From Terana coerulea (lineage: Eukaryota; Basidiomycota; Agaricomycetes; Polyporales; Phanerochaetaceae), in NCBI GenBank assembly GCA_024811115.1, contig JAKOGH010000958.1:1-20007 (forward strand): a DNA stretch of 20,007 nucleotides, given 5' to 3'. Both the position numbers and the translations under genes were made by a program. A model generated the notes under the pieces. It was not told the origin of the DNA. It did not search any database and was given only the letters and a program-made list of their open reading frames with translations. Shown one piece after another: positions 1 to 8,923 of this stretch (position 1 is its first letter; every line of letters starts with the position of its first letter).

Positions 1-471
1 TGGTTTAATACCTCCATAATAAATATCTGAAGCTCCAGCTCTGGCCATTTCGATAAGGCCTCCAACAGCCCGCTCAGTTCTCTCCTGGATATGAACATCA
101 ATAGCAATCCCCAGGCCTCGTTCTTCAGATGCTTAGGATGTGGCACCCCGGTCTAATGCACAGTTTGAGCCCACTCGCGAGTTTTGATAGCGAATTACTT
201 GCCGTGATATTTCCAAGAGGAACTCGCACAGATCTCTCCTCTTCGCCACGGTTGCACAGCCTTCACTTCGGACGGCCGCCTTGATAGACCTCATCTTGCG
301 ACGGACAGCAATGGCTTCGAATCCGCCAAGGAGGAAGCCACCAAACTTCATGATAGCGTGGCCTGAGTGACTCCCAAGTCCATATATGGTGGAGCGACGG
401 GTATCTGTGGATTGGGAGAAGGAAAGGTCGGAGAGAGGGATGTCCTGGGTGGGAGCGTTCGCCGCGGACAT
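1..471 (-). CDS. Hypothetical protein, 5' part only (continues past position 1)
   Basis: I do not recognise this protein. The ATG is at 469-471. Exon 1 (199-471) encodes 91 residues. Its first half uses mostly G/C-ending codons, which supports a real gene. A 76-nt intron (123-198) has donor GTAATTCG, a TCCTAAG branch-like site and acceptor TGAAG. Exon 2 (1-122) stays in phase and is open to the window edge. The protein starts MSAANAPTQDIPLSDLSF. A small Gly-rich hydrophobic stretch follows (MKFGGFLLGGFEAIAV, about residues 41-56), then a basic segment (RRKMRSIKAAVR). Exon 2 begins with a hydrophobic run (WGLLLMFI) and then an amphipathic Leu/Glu-rich part. The hydrophobic parts hint at membrane association, but I infer no function. 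The region upstream (472-600) is pyrimidine-rich in the minus sense, as is usual for a fungal 5' UTR. In the unspliced frame the reading stops at 133, so the intron is needed for the longer product. Confidence 0.55.
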
Positions 472-3398
472 CCTGCCCTACTCGGCGGAGAGTCAAAGCG
501 GACGGTCAAACGGCGAAGAAGAAAAGCAATAAAGACACGTTTGGCGAGGATCGTCTTTAAACACGGCACCGCCGAGTTGAGTTCCCGCCGGGTCAATGCC
601 TAACACGGCCTCAAGGCGTCTAGAAAATGGATTTGCCATGACAACACTGCCAGCTTTCACAGGTTGACAGGCCTCGTGTGCACGTGTACGTCAATGGCCG
701 TCGTCGGCATGATTCTGTAACGTCGGCGTCAGCCCAAGATTCCGCGAATTATGATGAGCGGCGCAATGCCTACTATAAACGCACCTGAAACGTCTTATTG
801 TGGCATCCCGTTTGCATCGTGTTATGTTTCCCAGGCCGTACTTGGTTCTGCATTTTCGCCAGTGGGATATTTGTCCAAGCATATACGCGGCGTTGAAGAC
901 GAAACACTGAGCCAAGGACTGCCAGCTCAACCTGTACTTGGGTGGCGGCCAATCGGGCGAGGAAGGAGAAGAATGGCGGTGAGGCCCTGAGTCCGCAGCG
1001 GTATATGTCTCTTCAGTCCGGACCCGACTCCGTATCGACGTTTCCACCGTTAACTCCGTTGCTAAGGGCAAACGAATCATCTGACGGGCCTCCCAACCAT
1101 ACATGAGCCCAGCATTTTGGGATTTCCTGGGAATGACTATCAGTATCAGGTAAGACAACGAGTCAAGTTACTGCTTCGGAACACAAAGGATAACGCATAT
1201 GGCAAGCTTCCGATGATTATCTTCCGCGTTCCGCAGCGCCCCAACCCATTTCTTCTTGGGGCATCGACCACAGGTCGGCAGAATACACCTCGTGTGAATA
1301 GGCTCGGAGCGGTCTGGCCACAAAACAAGGCTTTGGAAGTCACTCCTATTGATGTCGTATAACTCCAAGCTTCAGCTGTCGGGGGTTAGAGGAACTTCCG
1401 AAGATATCCTGAGGGTGCCCCAAACCGGAGTTCGACGACAGTGGCACGATTCGGACACTTGCATGCGGAAGGGCACACTCACCTGGAGAAAACACTCTGC
1501 AAGTCGCTACCAGTAGCACTAAGGCTTTCATTATATACTTACTGAGTAACCGCCTGAAAAAATCACTGTCAAGCTGGCAACGAGGAAAATTAACAGGAAT
1601 ATATAAGACATACAACAGACACATACATGCGCACATCTTGACATTCTGAGGTGGCGAGAGCTTTGTGGGGGAGGACCAAGCTATGAACCAAGCCAGGGGC
1701 TGTGGGAAATGATGCCGGCGCCACGTGTCTTTGCTTACTGTTGTTAGGATCAAAAGCCATCGCCTTCCTAACGAGACGCGCGCTTACACCTCGACTTTTT
1801 CCACGACCGACTTAAACCAAAAGAGTGGTGCCCGGGGAGTGCGCAAGTTAATACCACGCAGTATGTTTATACATGGGCTGAATGTAAGTTTCTACGCATA
1901 TACTCCAGTATAAGGCTGAACTTCATCTCCTATAGGGCAACAAATAATCTCAGCTGCGCTTCGACTTGTCGAGAACGTGTAGTTCTGCGCACTTAAGCAC
2001 CGCATAGGCCAAATTCAATGCCGCCTATGTGTTTCCAGGATTAAGGATCCGAATGTCATGCTAAATGTTGCTCACGCACATCACCAGTCGCAAGTGCACG
2101 GCAACATCCGTGACATCGTGTCCCTTTTCTGAGTCTCTCACTCAGCCAAGGCAGCCTCATGCGTAGCAGATGGTCGACAACTGACAAGACACACCAGGTG
2201 ACATGGCGTGTTTGCACTGTGAGTGCAACGAATCAATTGCCATCTGTCATCTGGCTGAATTCTGCGACAGCGTGCGCTGTGAATTTGTCGAGCCTTCTTA
2301 TGACCCGGCTACAGTGGCACGAGCGGCACGGCACTACCCTCCACGTAGGAGTTCTGGTAAATATACAGCCAGTACGAACACATGTGCAGAAGTTGGAGAA
2401 GTTCGCCACGCTACTCACCCTGTGGCGCGGGGGAAGACTGTCGCTCAACTGCTTTGGAATATGGTTGATGCTAGACCCTAAGCGACGGTATGTATTAACC
2501 ATACGCACTCCATGTCATCCCTGCTTTTAATATATGAAAATCCACGAGTTGATGTGCATATAGATCGTGGGCGCATAGACTTCGAAGAACCCCACTTCGC
2601 GCCTAGTGAATCGCCCGGCACGCGACGGCCAGCAGCGCGTCGGGATCGTCTCTGGTCGCAAACGTCCAGCGAAGGCCAAGCAATTGGCGACGTGTGTAAT
2701 TGCGTCTACATAGCCGTGCCGGGCTCGTCTGCGGCGCGTCACCAGATCCTTCATGTACTGGCACGATGCAATCACACGATCGCGGCGATTTCATTTTCCC
2801 ACAGGCGGACGGTAAGTGCTCGTGGTTATATGTGTTTGCTCTTGTTGACAGGCTTAATGTTCATTGCTCAATGCGTCCGGGAAGCTTTTGGCTTCGGGAC
2901 ACCTTCGCGTGGGCGTCACGCACGGGCATGCCGGCCAAGCGAGCCACGCAGCCCGCCATCTTGCTATCTCCATTGAGTACCGTTCCCGTTCGCAGAGTTA
3001 ATGAAGTTTCTCTGATACAGTACAGAGAGCTGATGCAGGGTTGCAGACTTCTCAGAAGCGGGAAGCAGCTATTGGCTCCGCGGATAATTGCAAGCTTTTT
3101 TGGCTGTCGACCCTTCCCACCGCGGACTGTGAAGTCTTGAAGGTCGTCCTAGAAGCATACCTGCGAGGTTGTGGAGCATATGCCGCCCTTCGCCTCGTTG
3201 CAGCGGTCAAACCCGCCTAATCGGACCACTGTCGGCTTGACATAATGCATCGCTCGTGATTCCGCGCGAAAGTTGGCGGTAAGGTGCTTAATGTGGCTAT
3301 AGTACTGCGCGTCATGACATTCGAGTGATAGGGACGACCAGCACGATAACGAAATGAGAAATCAGGGCTTCAAGACATGTTGAGAAGATGCTTCTACG
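472..3398. other. 2.9 kb with no supportable gene
   Basis: Only short overlapping open frames are present on both strands, and none has a recognisable domain, consistent G/C-ending codon use or a coherent exon chain. The longest are about 155 codons (691-1158, minus), 154 codons (2512-2976, plus) and 146 codons (2700-3140, plus), and they contradict each other. A Cys/Lys-rich peptide (TRCILPTCGRCPKKKW) can be read on the minus strand within 1168-1368 but is not part of a longer frame. A canonical-looking pair GTAAGT...TTGACAG at 2811-2850 would be a 40-nt intron, shorter than every other intron here. I found no long terminal repeats or inverted repeats by eye. Decayed transposon or long intergenic sequence are both possible. 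Confidence 0.4.
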
Positions 3399-4140
3399 CT
3401 AGCCTAGCCGCTGCATGCCGCCCGACGAGATCCCAGTACCCGGGCCAGCGTTGGTGTGGTCTGCAGCAGGTCCTGCACCTCCCGCAATCGGGTACTCGTT
3501 ATTATTAGGTCCACCGAACTCCCTTCCTCCCTGAAACTCTCGGTCGCTTCTCCCATTCATGGCGTTCCCTGGACCCAGTTCCGTAGCATGACCGGCAGAA
3601 GCGGCGTACTGCGTCGGCGGGTACGCCCCACCTGCACCTGCATCCAGCGCAGCGTTGACAGGCAACGGGGTTCCAGCACCTGCCACCCCTCCGACGTATC
3701 CCTGATGGCTCCCACACCAGAGCCAATGCCGGCAGCTGCGCCCTGCACGTCGTACGCCTGGCTGGCACTCGTGTTCGCTCCGGGTTGGGTGGCGGCCACA
3801 GGAGCTTCGCCTATCATCATTGCCACGCCCTCCTCGGCTTCCAGCCTGCCAAGTTCGGTCTCTGGGTGCGCTTTCCTGTCCACGGCATCCAGGACACGAC
3901 CCCGCCAGTTGTCGCCCACTCCTGTGAGCGGTCCCACGCGAAGGTAAGCGAGGGACGCGTGACTTCAGGGCGAAGCACGGAAGTGAAGCAGCGGCTTACC
4001 GTGGACCACTTTGGCAGCGCCTCTGTGGACGTCCTCGTCAGATTTCAATTGATTGCAGGGTGCTGCATCACGTACTTGATTCTCTGCTCTACGCTCGGCT
4101 TTCCTCCGGTATGCGCAGTGTTGTTATTTGTGGTGGACAT
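3399..4140 (-). CDS. Small Gly/Ala/Asn-rich hypothetical protein, 3 exons, one frameshift
   Basis: The exons are 4076-4140 (ATG at 4138-4140, A at -3), 4000-4022 and 3399-3921 (stop TAG). The introns are 4023-4075 (53 nt, donor GTACGTG, branch CTGAC, acceptor CACAG) and 3922-3999 (78 nt, donor GTAAGC, branch CTTAC, acceptor CACAG). Spliced phases agree throughout. The product would be about 203 residues. The N-terminus is Asn/Thr-rich (MSTTNNNTAHTGG), followed by an amphipathic conserved-looking core (IKGAAKVVHGVGDNWRGRVL, then DAVD). A low-complexity C-terminal half rich in Gly, Ala and Asn ends in GGMQRLG. I know similar core motifs from small basidiomycete proteins of unknown role and assign no function. 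The frame breaks once, by one missing base, between about 3686 and 3720. A G run on the coding strand (forward C4 at 3686-3689) read as five would restore it, as would one base near 3716. No signal peptide or membrane segment is visible. Confidence 0.7.
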
Positions 4141-4287
4141 TGTGCCTGATAACTTGCTGTGTATCCAGGTATCGTGTTGGTGTGTAATGGTAAGTTACGA
4201 ACTGGACTGCGACGCGCTGAGCCGTGGTTGGGTTCACAGTGCTCCACCGTAAGGTATGATGTCAACGTGTCTGGGGTTAGGGTTTAA

Positions 4288-4899
4288 TTGAGGTGGCTTA
4301 TGCCTCTTTTGTTCGTAGCCGGTCTCGTTACGTGGATGGAAGATTGCAAACTTCGCAGTCTGTCGCGCGAATATCACGTCTTCTCATGGCTGTGCAGCCG
4401 GCCAATGTCCGGATGCATCCCCTTCTCTCACCGGAGCTCTGACATGAGTCTCTCGCAGCGGGTTCCCAAGCGCGCGGGAGCATTGTGGCGCCCTTTTCTC
4501 CATATCCTAGAGCTCAACTGCCTGATGCTGGCACTCTTCTCCGGTCGGAGCATTCATTTCGTGAGTTCGAGTGCCCACAATTCCCGCAACTGGCTGACAC
4601 CGAGCTTGTTCGCCAGCGCCCGTCTCGAACCGACTCCAAGCGAGCCACGGCAGCGCGCCGCGCTCGCCATTTGTCGCCACCGTGTGCAAACGCACACGAT
4701 CCCCGTCCTGCGTTCGTGCAGCGTCACGCGCGCGTTATCTGCAGCGCGGAGGACCGCAATCAAAGCTTGTGCGGCTTTGGGACGCGGTCTCGCGGGTCTT
4801 CCGCCGGATCGGTCTGATCTATTGCTGGGTGCGCAGGAATCTCCACCGGCGGACGAGCGGACGCCCCACGAAACGCAGAGCTTCCTGTTGCCGCCCTAG
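4288..4899 (+). CDS. Possible exon, uncertain open frame of 203 codons
   Basis: This frame is unusually long without a stop for the region, and its 3' half uses mainly G/C-ending codons. It ends in a plausible acidic, Pro-rich tail (LLLGAQESPPADERTPHE) before TAG at 4897-4899. Against it, an overlapping frame (4485-4817) is equally protein-like, I recognise no domain, and I cannot build a convincing exon chain around it. A TATAAA motif lies just downstream at about 4904-4909. It may be a single exon, a decayed gene or chance in GC-rich DNA. Confidence 0.22.
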   Translation: MRWLMPLLFVAGLVTWMEDCKLRSLSREYHVFSWLCSRPMSGCIPFSHRSSDMSLSQRVPKRAGALWRPFLHILELNCLMLALFSGRSIHFVSSSAHNSRNWLTPSLFASARLEPTPSEPRQRAALAICRHRVQTHTIPVLRSCSVTRALSAARRTAIKACAALGRGLAGLPPDRSDLLLGAQESPPADERTPHETQSFLLPP

Positions 4900-5776
4900 A
4901 AGCTATAAAGCGGCGAGCAAATGGCTTACCATCCCCATTCCACCAGCGGTCCTTCCATCCCCACCGTTCTCCCTGTCAGGGAAGGAGTCCTACTTATAGA
5001 CGCAGTCTTGGTGAGACCAAACTACCAATCCTCCCCAGAGGATGCGACGCCTGGCCAGCTCGACAGCCGGTCGTCCGTCGCTCCTCCAGTGCTTGCTCAC
5101 CGCGTGCGATCCGCACCTTGCCCTACGGCACCACAACCCGGCTCCTGCTCACTGGCTCTCTCGGTTGAGGGAGTCCGCTGGGGGGGCCGCGTCGTGGCGG
5201 CCGTGGGATTGGTGGGGACCGCCCGCGGTGAGGCGATATGAGGCCATGCCCAAAACACACCTGTATATCTCAGCTCACCATCCAGGGCGGCGGATTCGGT
5301 AAGTACGCCGCTGGAGAAATCTGACAGGCCCGCGGATGCGGTGCCGACGTGTCACCCGGGGCTTTGTGGCTTCGCCCATGAGAAGATGTTTCTGCGGAAA
5401 GCCACTGCAGAGATAAGTCGCGCTAGGCCCGGTGTGCGTTCTGGCCACAACGGGACAGGTGTTTCGAGCGCATCCGCGCGTCATCAAGGCACGCCGGCGA
5501 GGCACACCGCGGACGATCTTCGTCCTATGGGACGACGTGCACCGTTGCAGTGCGTTCGATCGAAACCATGTTCGACAGAACTTCTCGTGCTGACGTCTGA
5601 TAGGATGGCAGCGGGCCCGAGGGTGGTAAAGCCGCAATGAGGTCAGACTGGTCGCACGACGGATGGCTCTTCGAACTGCTGGGGCGTCGTTATCGTACTT
5701 CTTATGTCTGTTATTCCGTTGGGACTGGAAAATGACACCATGCTTATCGTTACTGCAATACTGAGAGACACTTGGC
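4900..5776. other. No gene recognised
   Basis: This GC-rich stretch has short open frames on both strands that contradict each other, including a 191-codon minus-strand frame (5275-5850) with Arg/His-rich, shadow-like composition. It contains a G7 run near 5180-5190. No domain, tRNA or repeat was seen. Confidence 0.4.
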
Positions 5777-6136
5777 ATGACCAACTTCAGTATGCCGGGG
5801 GTGCTGCGGGGCTTTTCTTTTGAGCTGGCGACGCCCGCCACGCCGCACACGCACGACGAGTGGATGCACTATAGCAAACATGTGTTATTCCGTACGGTTC
5901 CAGCACACACAAGCCCCATGTACCCCGCATTGCTCCACAACTGGTTAGCGTTGCCGGCCTGTACAGTCACTCAACAGTACTCATTGTTTCCGGACAACGT
6001 GGTGGCAGCCTACCAGCGCGGAGTACGATCTGGGGTACTTACGACCTCATCGCAACTGACAATCACAGACGCGGAGCTAGGAACGAGATGCGAGATCCAG
6101 ATTATTGATACAGTGATGATAGCAAATGGTCGATAG
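5777..6136 (+). CDS. Weak open frame of 119 codons, possibly a gene remnant
   Basis: The first ~33 codons, starting MTNFSMPGVLRGFSF, end almost all in G or C, as in the real genes of this window. That bias disappears in the rest of the frame. The second half may therefore lie outside an exon or be non-coding. No domain is recognised. A lysine-rich open stretch lies further downstream on the same strand at 6241-6280, but no splice path joins the two convincingly. Confidence 0.2.
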   Translation: MTNFSMPGVLRGFSFELATPATPHTHDEWMHYSKHVLFRTVPAHTSPMYPALLHNWLALPACTVTQQYSLFPDNVVAAYQRGVRSGVLTTSSQLTITDAELGTRCEIQIIDTVMIANGR

Positions 6137-6240
6137 CATATACAGATAGCGTAGCATACACCATAGAGTAGGGTACCGAGCGCAGGGACTCAGGTATAAC
6201 ACGTTGACCACCCTTCCTGTCGCATCCTACGAGACGACAG

Positions 6241-6280
6241 CCCTCAAGCCAAGCCTAAGCCTAAGAAGAAAGCTGACTAG
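6241..6280 (+). other. Possible lysine-rich terminal exon converging on eL8
   Basis: After an AG at 6239-6240 (ACGACAG), the plus strand reads through a short Lys/Pro peptide ending KPKPKKKAD and TAG at 6278-6280. Such basic tails are common at protein C-termini. The stop overlaps the stop of eL8 on the other strand in the palindrome CTAG (6277-6280). I could not find the upstream exons, so this is a suggestion only. Confidence 0.2.
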
Positions 6281-7540
6281 AGCCTGGACGCAGCGGCGAC
6301 GGTAATGGTCTGGCCAAGAGCCTTCGCACGCTTGCGGAGCATCTGGGCAGACTTGTTGCCACGAATACCTCCACCCCACACACGGCGCTGCTCCTCGTAC
6401 TTGTCAGTGCTGCAGTAATAGATAAGTACAGATAAGACAGTATGAAGACAGACAACACATACAAGTTGGCCTTAGCGGCGCTGACAAGGGTGGCGAGCTC
6501 GCGTGAGTCCTCAGACTTAACGTCCTGAAGGGTGAGGACAGCGGCGGTCTTCTTGTGGACGACCGTGCCGAGACGAGCCTTGCCCTTGACAATAACGTAT
6601 GGAACGCCCATCTTGCGGCAGAGGGCGGGAAGGAAGATGACGAGCTCAATAGGGTCGACATCGTGGGCGATGACAACGAGCGACGCCTTCTTGGCCTCGA
6701 TAAGGGCGACGGTGTGGTTCAGGCCGTACTTCACGAAGAGGGGCTTCTTCGAGTCCTTAGCCTGCGCCTCCTTCTCCTCAGCGGTGGCGGCAGCGACGGC
6801 ATCGAGGCGAGCCTTCTTCTCCTGCTTGGTCTCGGGGCGGTACTTGTTCAGCAACTTGAAAAGCTGGGTAGCAGTGTTTTTGTCAAGAGTGTGGGAGAAC
6901 TGCGCGATGGCGGGGGAACCTTCAGGCGCTGGTTGAGGATGACCTTCTGGCGCTGCAGGCGGACATACTCGGGCCACTTGACGAAGCGAGTCAAGTCGGT
7001 CTTGTGTTGGATGTCCTGACCTGTAGATAGTTCAGCATCCGATTCACGACAGCATACACTTCAGACATACCAATACCGAAGTTCTTGGGGCGGGCCTCGA
7101 AGAGGGGGTTCTTCGTGGACTTGCCGCTCTTACTGGCAAAAGGCGCAGCAGCAGGCTTCTTTCCGGTCTTGGAACCCTTCGGCGGCTGGTCATTGAGACG
7201 AGTATCAGCGAAATGTCAAACAGCTCCTGAGAGCCATTGCCATGTCCGCGAACTCGGAGCTCTAACGCCCGCACTCGAACTCGTCAGGACAACGAGAGAG
7301 CACGGGCCCAGCATCACTTCCGCTTCATCGCTCTGCGAGCTCAGCATGGAAGATGTGTATTTGCTGACACGTTTATCCAGATGTTACGGGGCTGTTCTGT
7401 AGGCACTAGTCAGTCGCGTTCAAGCGTCATCTGAAGGTCAAACGTACCATCCAGCCTCACAACTCTTCATTATTTGGATATCCGTGGTTGTAGAGCTCGG
7501 AGCACACGTTCATGACGTGGGCCTGCGTGAAACTCACCAT
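6277..7540 (-). CDS. RPL8: 60S ribosomal protein eL8 (RPL8/L7Ae family), 4 exons, one frameshift
   Basis: This is a structural protein of the cytosolic large ribosomal subunit that binds rRNA through its L7Ae domain. The exons are 7538-7540 (the ATG alone), 7071-7185, 6463-7020 and 6277-6409 (stop TAG). The introns are 352, 50 and 53 nt, and their splice sites and phases agree. The product is about 269 residues, as usual for the family (yeast 256, human 266). Recognised family segments are a Lys-rich N-terminus, [32 protein letters not shown], the [14 protein letters not shown] region, the L7Ae core ([27 protein letters not shown]) and [19 protein letters not shown] near the C-terminus. The frame is broken once: VPPA needs one more C in the coding strand where only five are present (forward G run 6912-6916). 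In an essential protein with everything else intact, a sequencing or assembly indel is the simplest reading. The start is fixed by the conserved ATG followed directly by donor GTGAGTTTC. Confidence 0.96.
7186..7537 (-). other. Unusually long first intron of eL8
   Basis: This 352-nt intron starts immediately after the ATG (donor GTGAGTTTCACG) and ends ATGACCAG before CCGCCGAAG. Most introns here are 46-107 nt. The part next to the start codon (about 7361-7537) is matched by a diverged copy at 12067-12264, in which short blocks are preserved, such as the reverse complement of CGTCATCTGAAGGTC (7424-7438) and AACGTACCATCC (7441-7452). Introns of ribosomal protein genes often host snoRNAs. I see GATGA and CTGA boxes but not a convincing full C/D set, so I make no RNA call. 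Confidence 0.75.
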
Positions 7541-7700
7541 TTTTGTTGAGGTCTTGAGGGAGGAGGGGCTTGAGGTCGACGGCGGCGGTGGAGAGACACA
7601 AAAACTGGCGTTAGCGCTTTAGACCATGCCACGTGGATCTAAGCGCCTTCCGCTAACAGTCGACGCGAGCCGACTCGTTTCTTGCTCGCACTTTCTTCAC
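7541..7700 (-). promoter_or_regulatory. eL8 5' UTR and proximal promoter with CACGTG box
   Basis: In the minus sense the sequence before the ATG is strongly pyrimidine-rich and ends CAACAAAA just before ATG, a typical fungal ribosomal-protein leader. A palindromic CACGTG lies at 7630-7635, about 90 bp upstream of the ATG. The diverged copy further along keeps CACGTG at 12356-12361, again about 89 bp from its ATG. A second shared block (GACTCGTTTC) is at about 7672-7682. CACGTG is a bHLH-type site; the factor is not identified. Confidence 0.5.
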
Positions 7701-7857
7701 CTTTATACAGACAAACCGTATTGGAAGGTATCATTACTGCCAACCGGTATATTTTCTTTACTTTTTCTGCCTCTTGAAGCATTTATGGCGGCATTTTTGC
7801 CTTCGATTTCCTTGCCAGGTAAATACCAGCTTCCACGTGCCTTTCAACGTGTTTTTA

Positions 7858-7906
7858 GGGCCTGTTCGGTAACGCGTGAAGTGAAGTGAAGCGCGGAAGC
7901 GCCCGT
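7858..7906 (+). repeat. Left terminal inverted repeat of the MITE
   Basis: This 49-bp repeat is preceded by target duplication TTA (7855-7857). It contains the tandem AAGTG motif (GTGAAGTGAAGTGAAGCG) that also appears inverted at the right end. Confidence 0.9.
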
Positions 7907-8531
7907 CACGCCCGCACGCACTCGTGACGCCGTGCTGTGGGCGGCAGTCACACTTCAACCGGGCTTGCTCCCTCCTTCCATCTAAAAAGTGGTCGACGTT
8001 TTACATAACGTGTAGTAGGGTGCAGTAGGTCCTTGGGAGCCAGTAGGAGATACTTCTTTGGCGTGGGCTTGGCCTGGCCCTACAGAATTTTCGATAGCAG
8101 CCTATGAGCAGAGGCACCCTGCGGTGGCTACAGGGCTATAGCCCTACACCAGCCTACCATATAAGCCACGACATCTTGTTGCCTCACTGAATGTAGCCAA
8201 TAGGATCAAGAGATTATAATATGTTACAGCAGTGAAAGAGAATATATTGGGGACACAGGCGTGCATAATACAGCTCTACAAGTGAATGGGAAACTCATAC
8301 AAGGCGGCAAGGCTGACAATGGCCTCCCTCTTAAAGAGCTTGAGCATACAGCCGTCCGCCTCATCATCATTTCTGTTACTGCTGCTGTAGCCTTTATTGA
8401 ACCCCGAAGTAGAACAGGTAAAGGAAGTCAGAGAGCTCAAAAAACGCGAAGAGGTAAAGCAGAGCCACACTGAAATTGCAGCGCGGTCACACAGTTGTCA
8501 CAAATCGTCACACATTAGTCACTCGACTCAC

Positions 8532-8586
8532 ACGGGCGCTTCCGCGCTTCACTTCACTTCACGCGTTACCGAACACTGGCAGGCCC
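8532..8586 (-). repeat. Right terminal inverted repeat of the MITE
   Basis: This 55-bp repeat is the reverse complement of the left end plus a 6-bp insertion (CCAGTG in the inverted sense, forward 8574-8579). It is followed by TTA at 8587-8589. Confidence 0.9.
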
Positions 8587-8923
8587 TTACAGTCTTCTCC
8601 GACTCCGTTGCGTTGCTTTGTTGCTTTGCGCGATCTAAACTTCCCCCCCGAGCTCTATGTCAAGCCAGTGGATATCGCTGTTTGGATGTTCAGCACAGGC
8701 CTCGCGCTTTCGGGCTCAGAGTGGATAGCAACGAGAACAAGCTCTCTGATTCAGCTGATGACGGGCGGGTGCCAATGATTGTTCTTCCCATGCATTGATA
8801 GAATCCTTTGGCCGCTCTGCTGCCTGCTTATCAGTGCACGGATCATATTAGTATGGACTGGACGACTCGGTTGCCCCCGCGTGTTAACCACACTTTCCGG
8901 CCAACCTGCGGTCTGCGCCGGGC

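Larger units (their letters stand above)
7858..8586. mobile_element. Tourist/PIF-Harbinger-like MITE, 729 bp
   Basis: The two ends are long inverted repeats. The left repeat (7858-7906) begins GGGCCTGTTCGGTAACGCG and continues through three GTGAA-type repeats to GCGCCCGT. The right repeat (8532-8586), reverse-complemented, is the same except for six extra bases (CCAGTG) after GGGCCTG. The element is flanked by TTA at 7855-7857 and TTA at 8587-8589. A GGGCCTGTTYGG terminus with a 3-bp TTA/TAA duplication is the known signature of PIF/Harbinger elements and their Tourist MITEs. The interior has no transposase. It holds a 64-codon minus-strand frame (8276-8470) without a recognised domain, and a small palindrome (about 8127-8148). 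It is therefore non-autonomous and would need a transposase from elsewhere. It sits about 320 bp upstream of the eL8 ATG and about 340 bp upstream of the next gene. Confidence 0.88.

Noticed and set aside
691..1158. 155-codon minus-strand frame
   Set aside because: No domain or family is recognised, splice sites to extend it are lacking and its codon use is not biased.
1346..1753. Minus-strand frame with an internal signal-peptide-like start (MKALVLLVATC)
   Set aside because: A hydrophobic dozen residues after an ATG is easily found by chance, and no downstream exon or mature protein could be built.
2811..2850. Canonical-looking 40-nt intron GTAAGT...TTGACAG
   Set aside because: It is shorter than any supported intron here (46 nt minimum), and the flanking frames do not encode anything recognisable.
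5275..5850. 191-codon open frame on the minus strand
   Set aside because: It is Arg/His/Thr-rich with no domain, no codon bias and no promoter or exon context, so chance is likely.
7186..7537. C/D-box snoRNA in eL8 intron 1
   Set aside because: GATGA and CTGA motifs occur, but not in a correctly spaced C-D'-C'-D set with a closing stem that I could verify.
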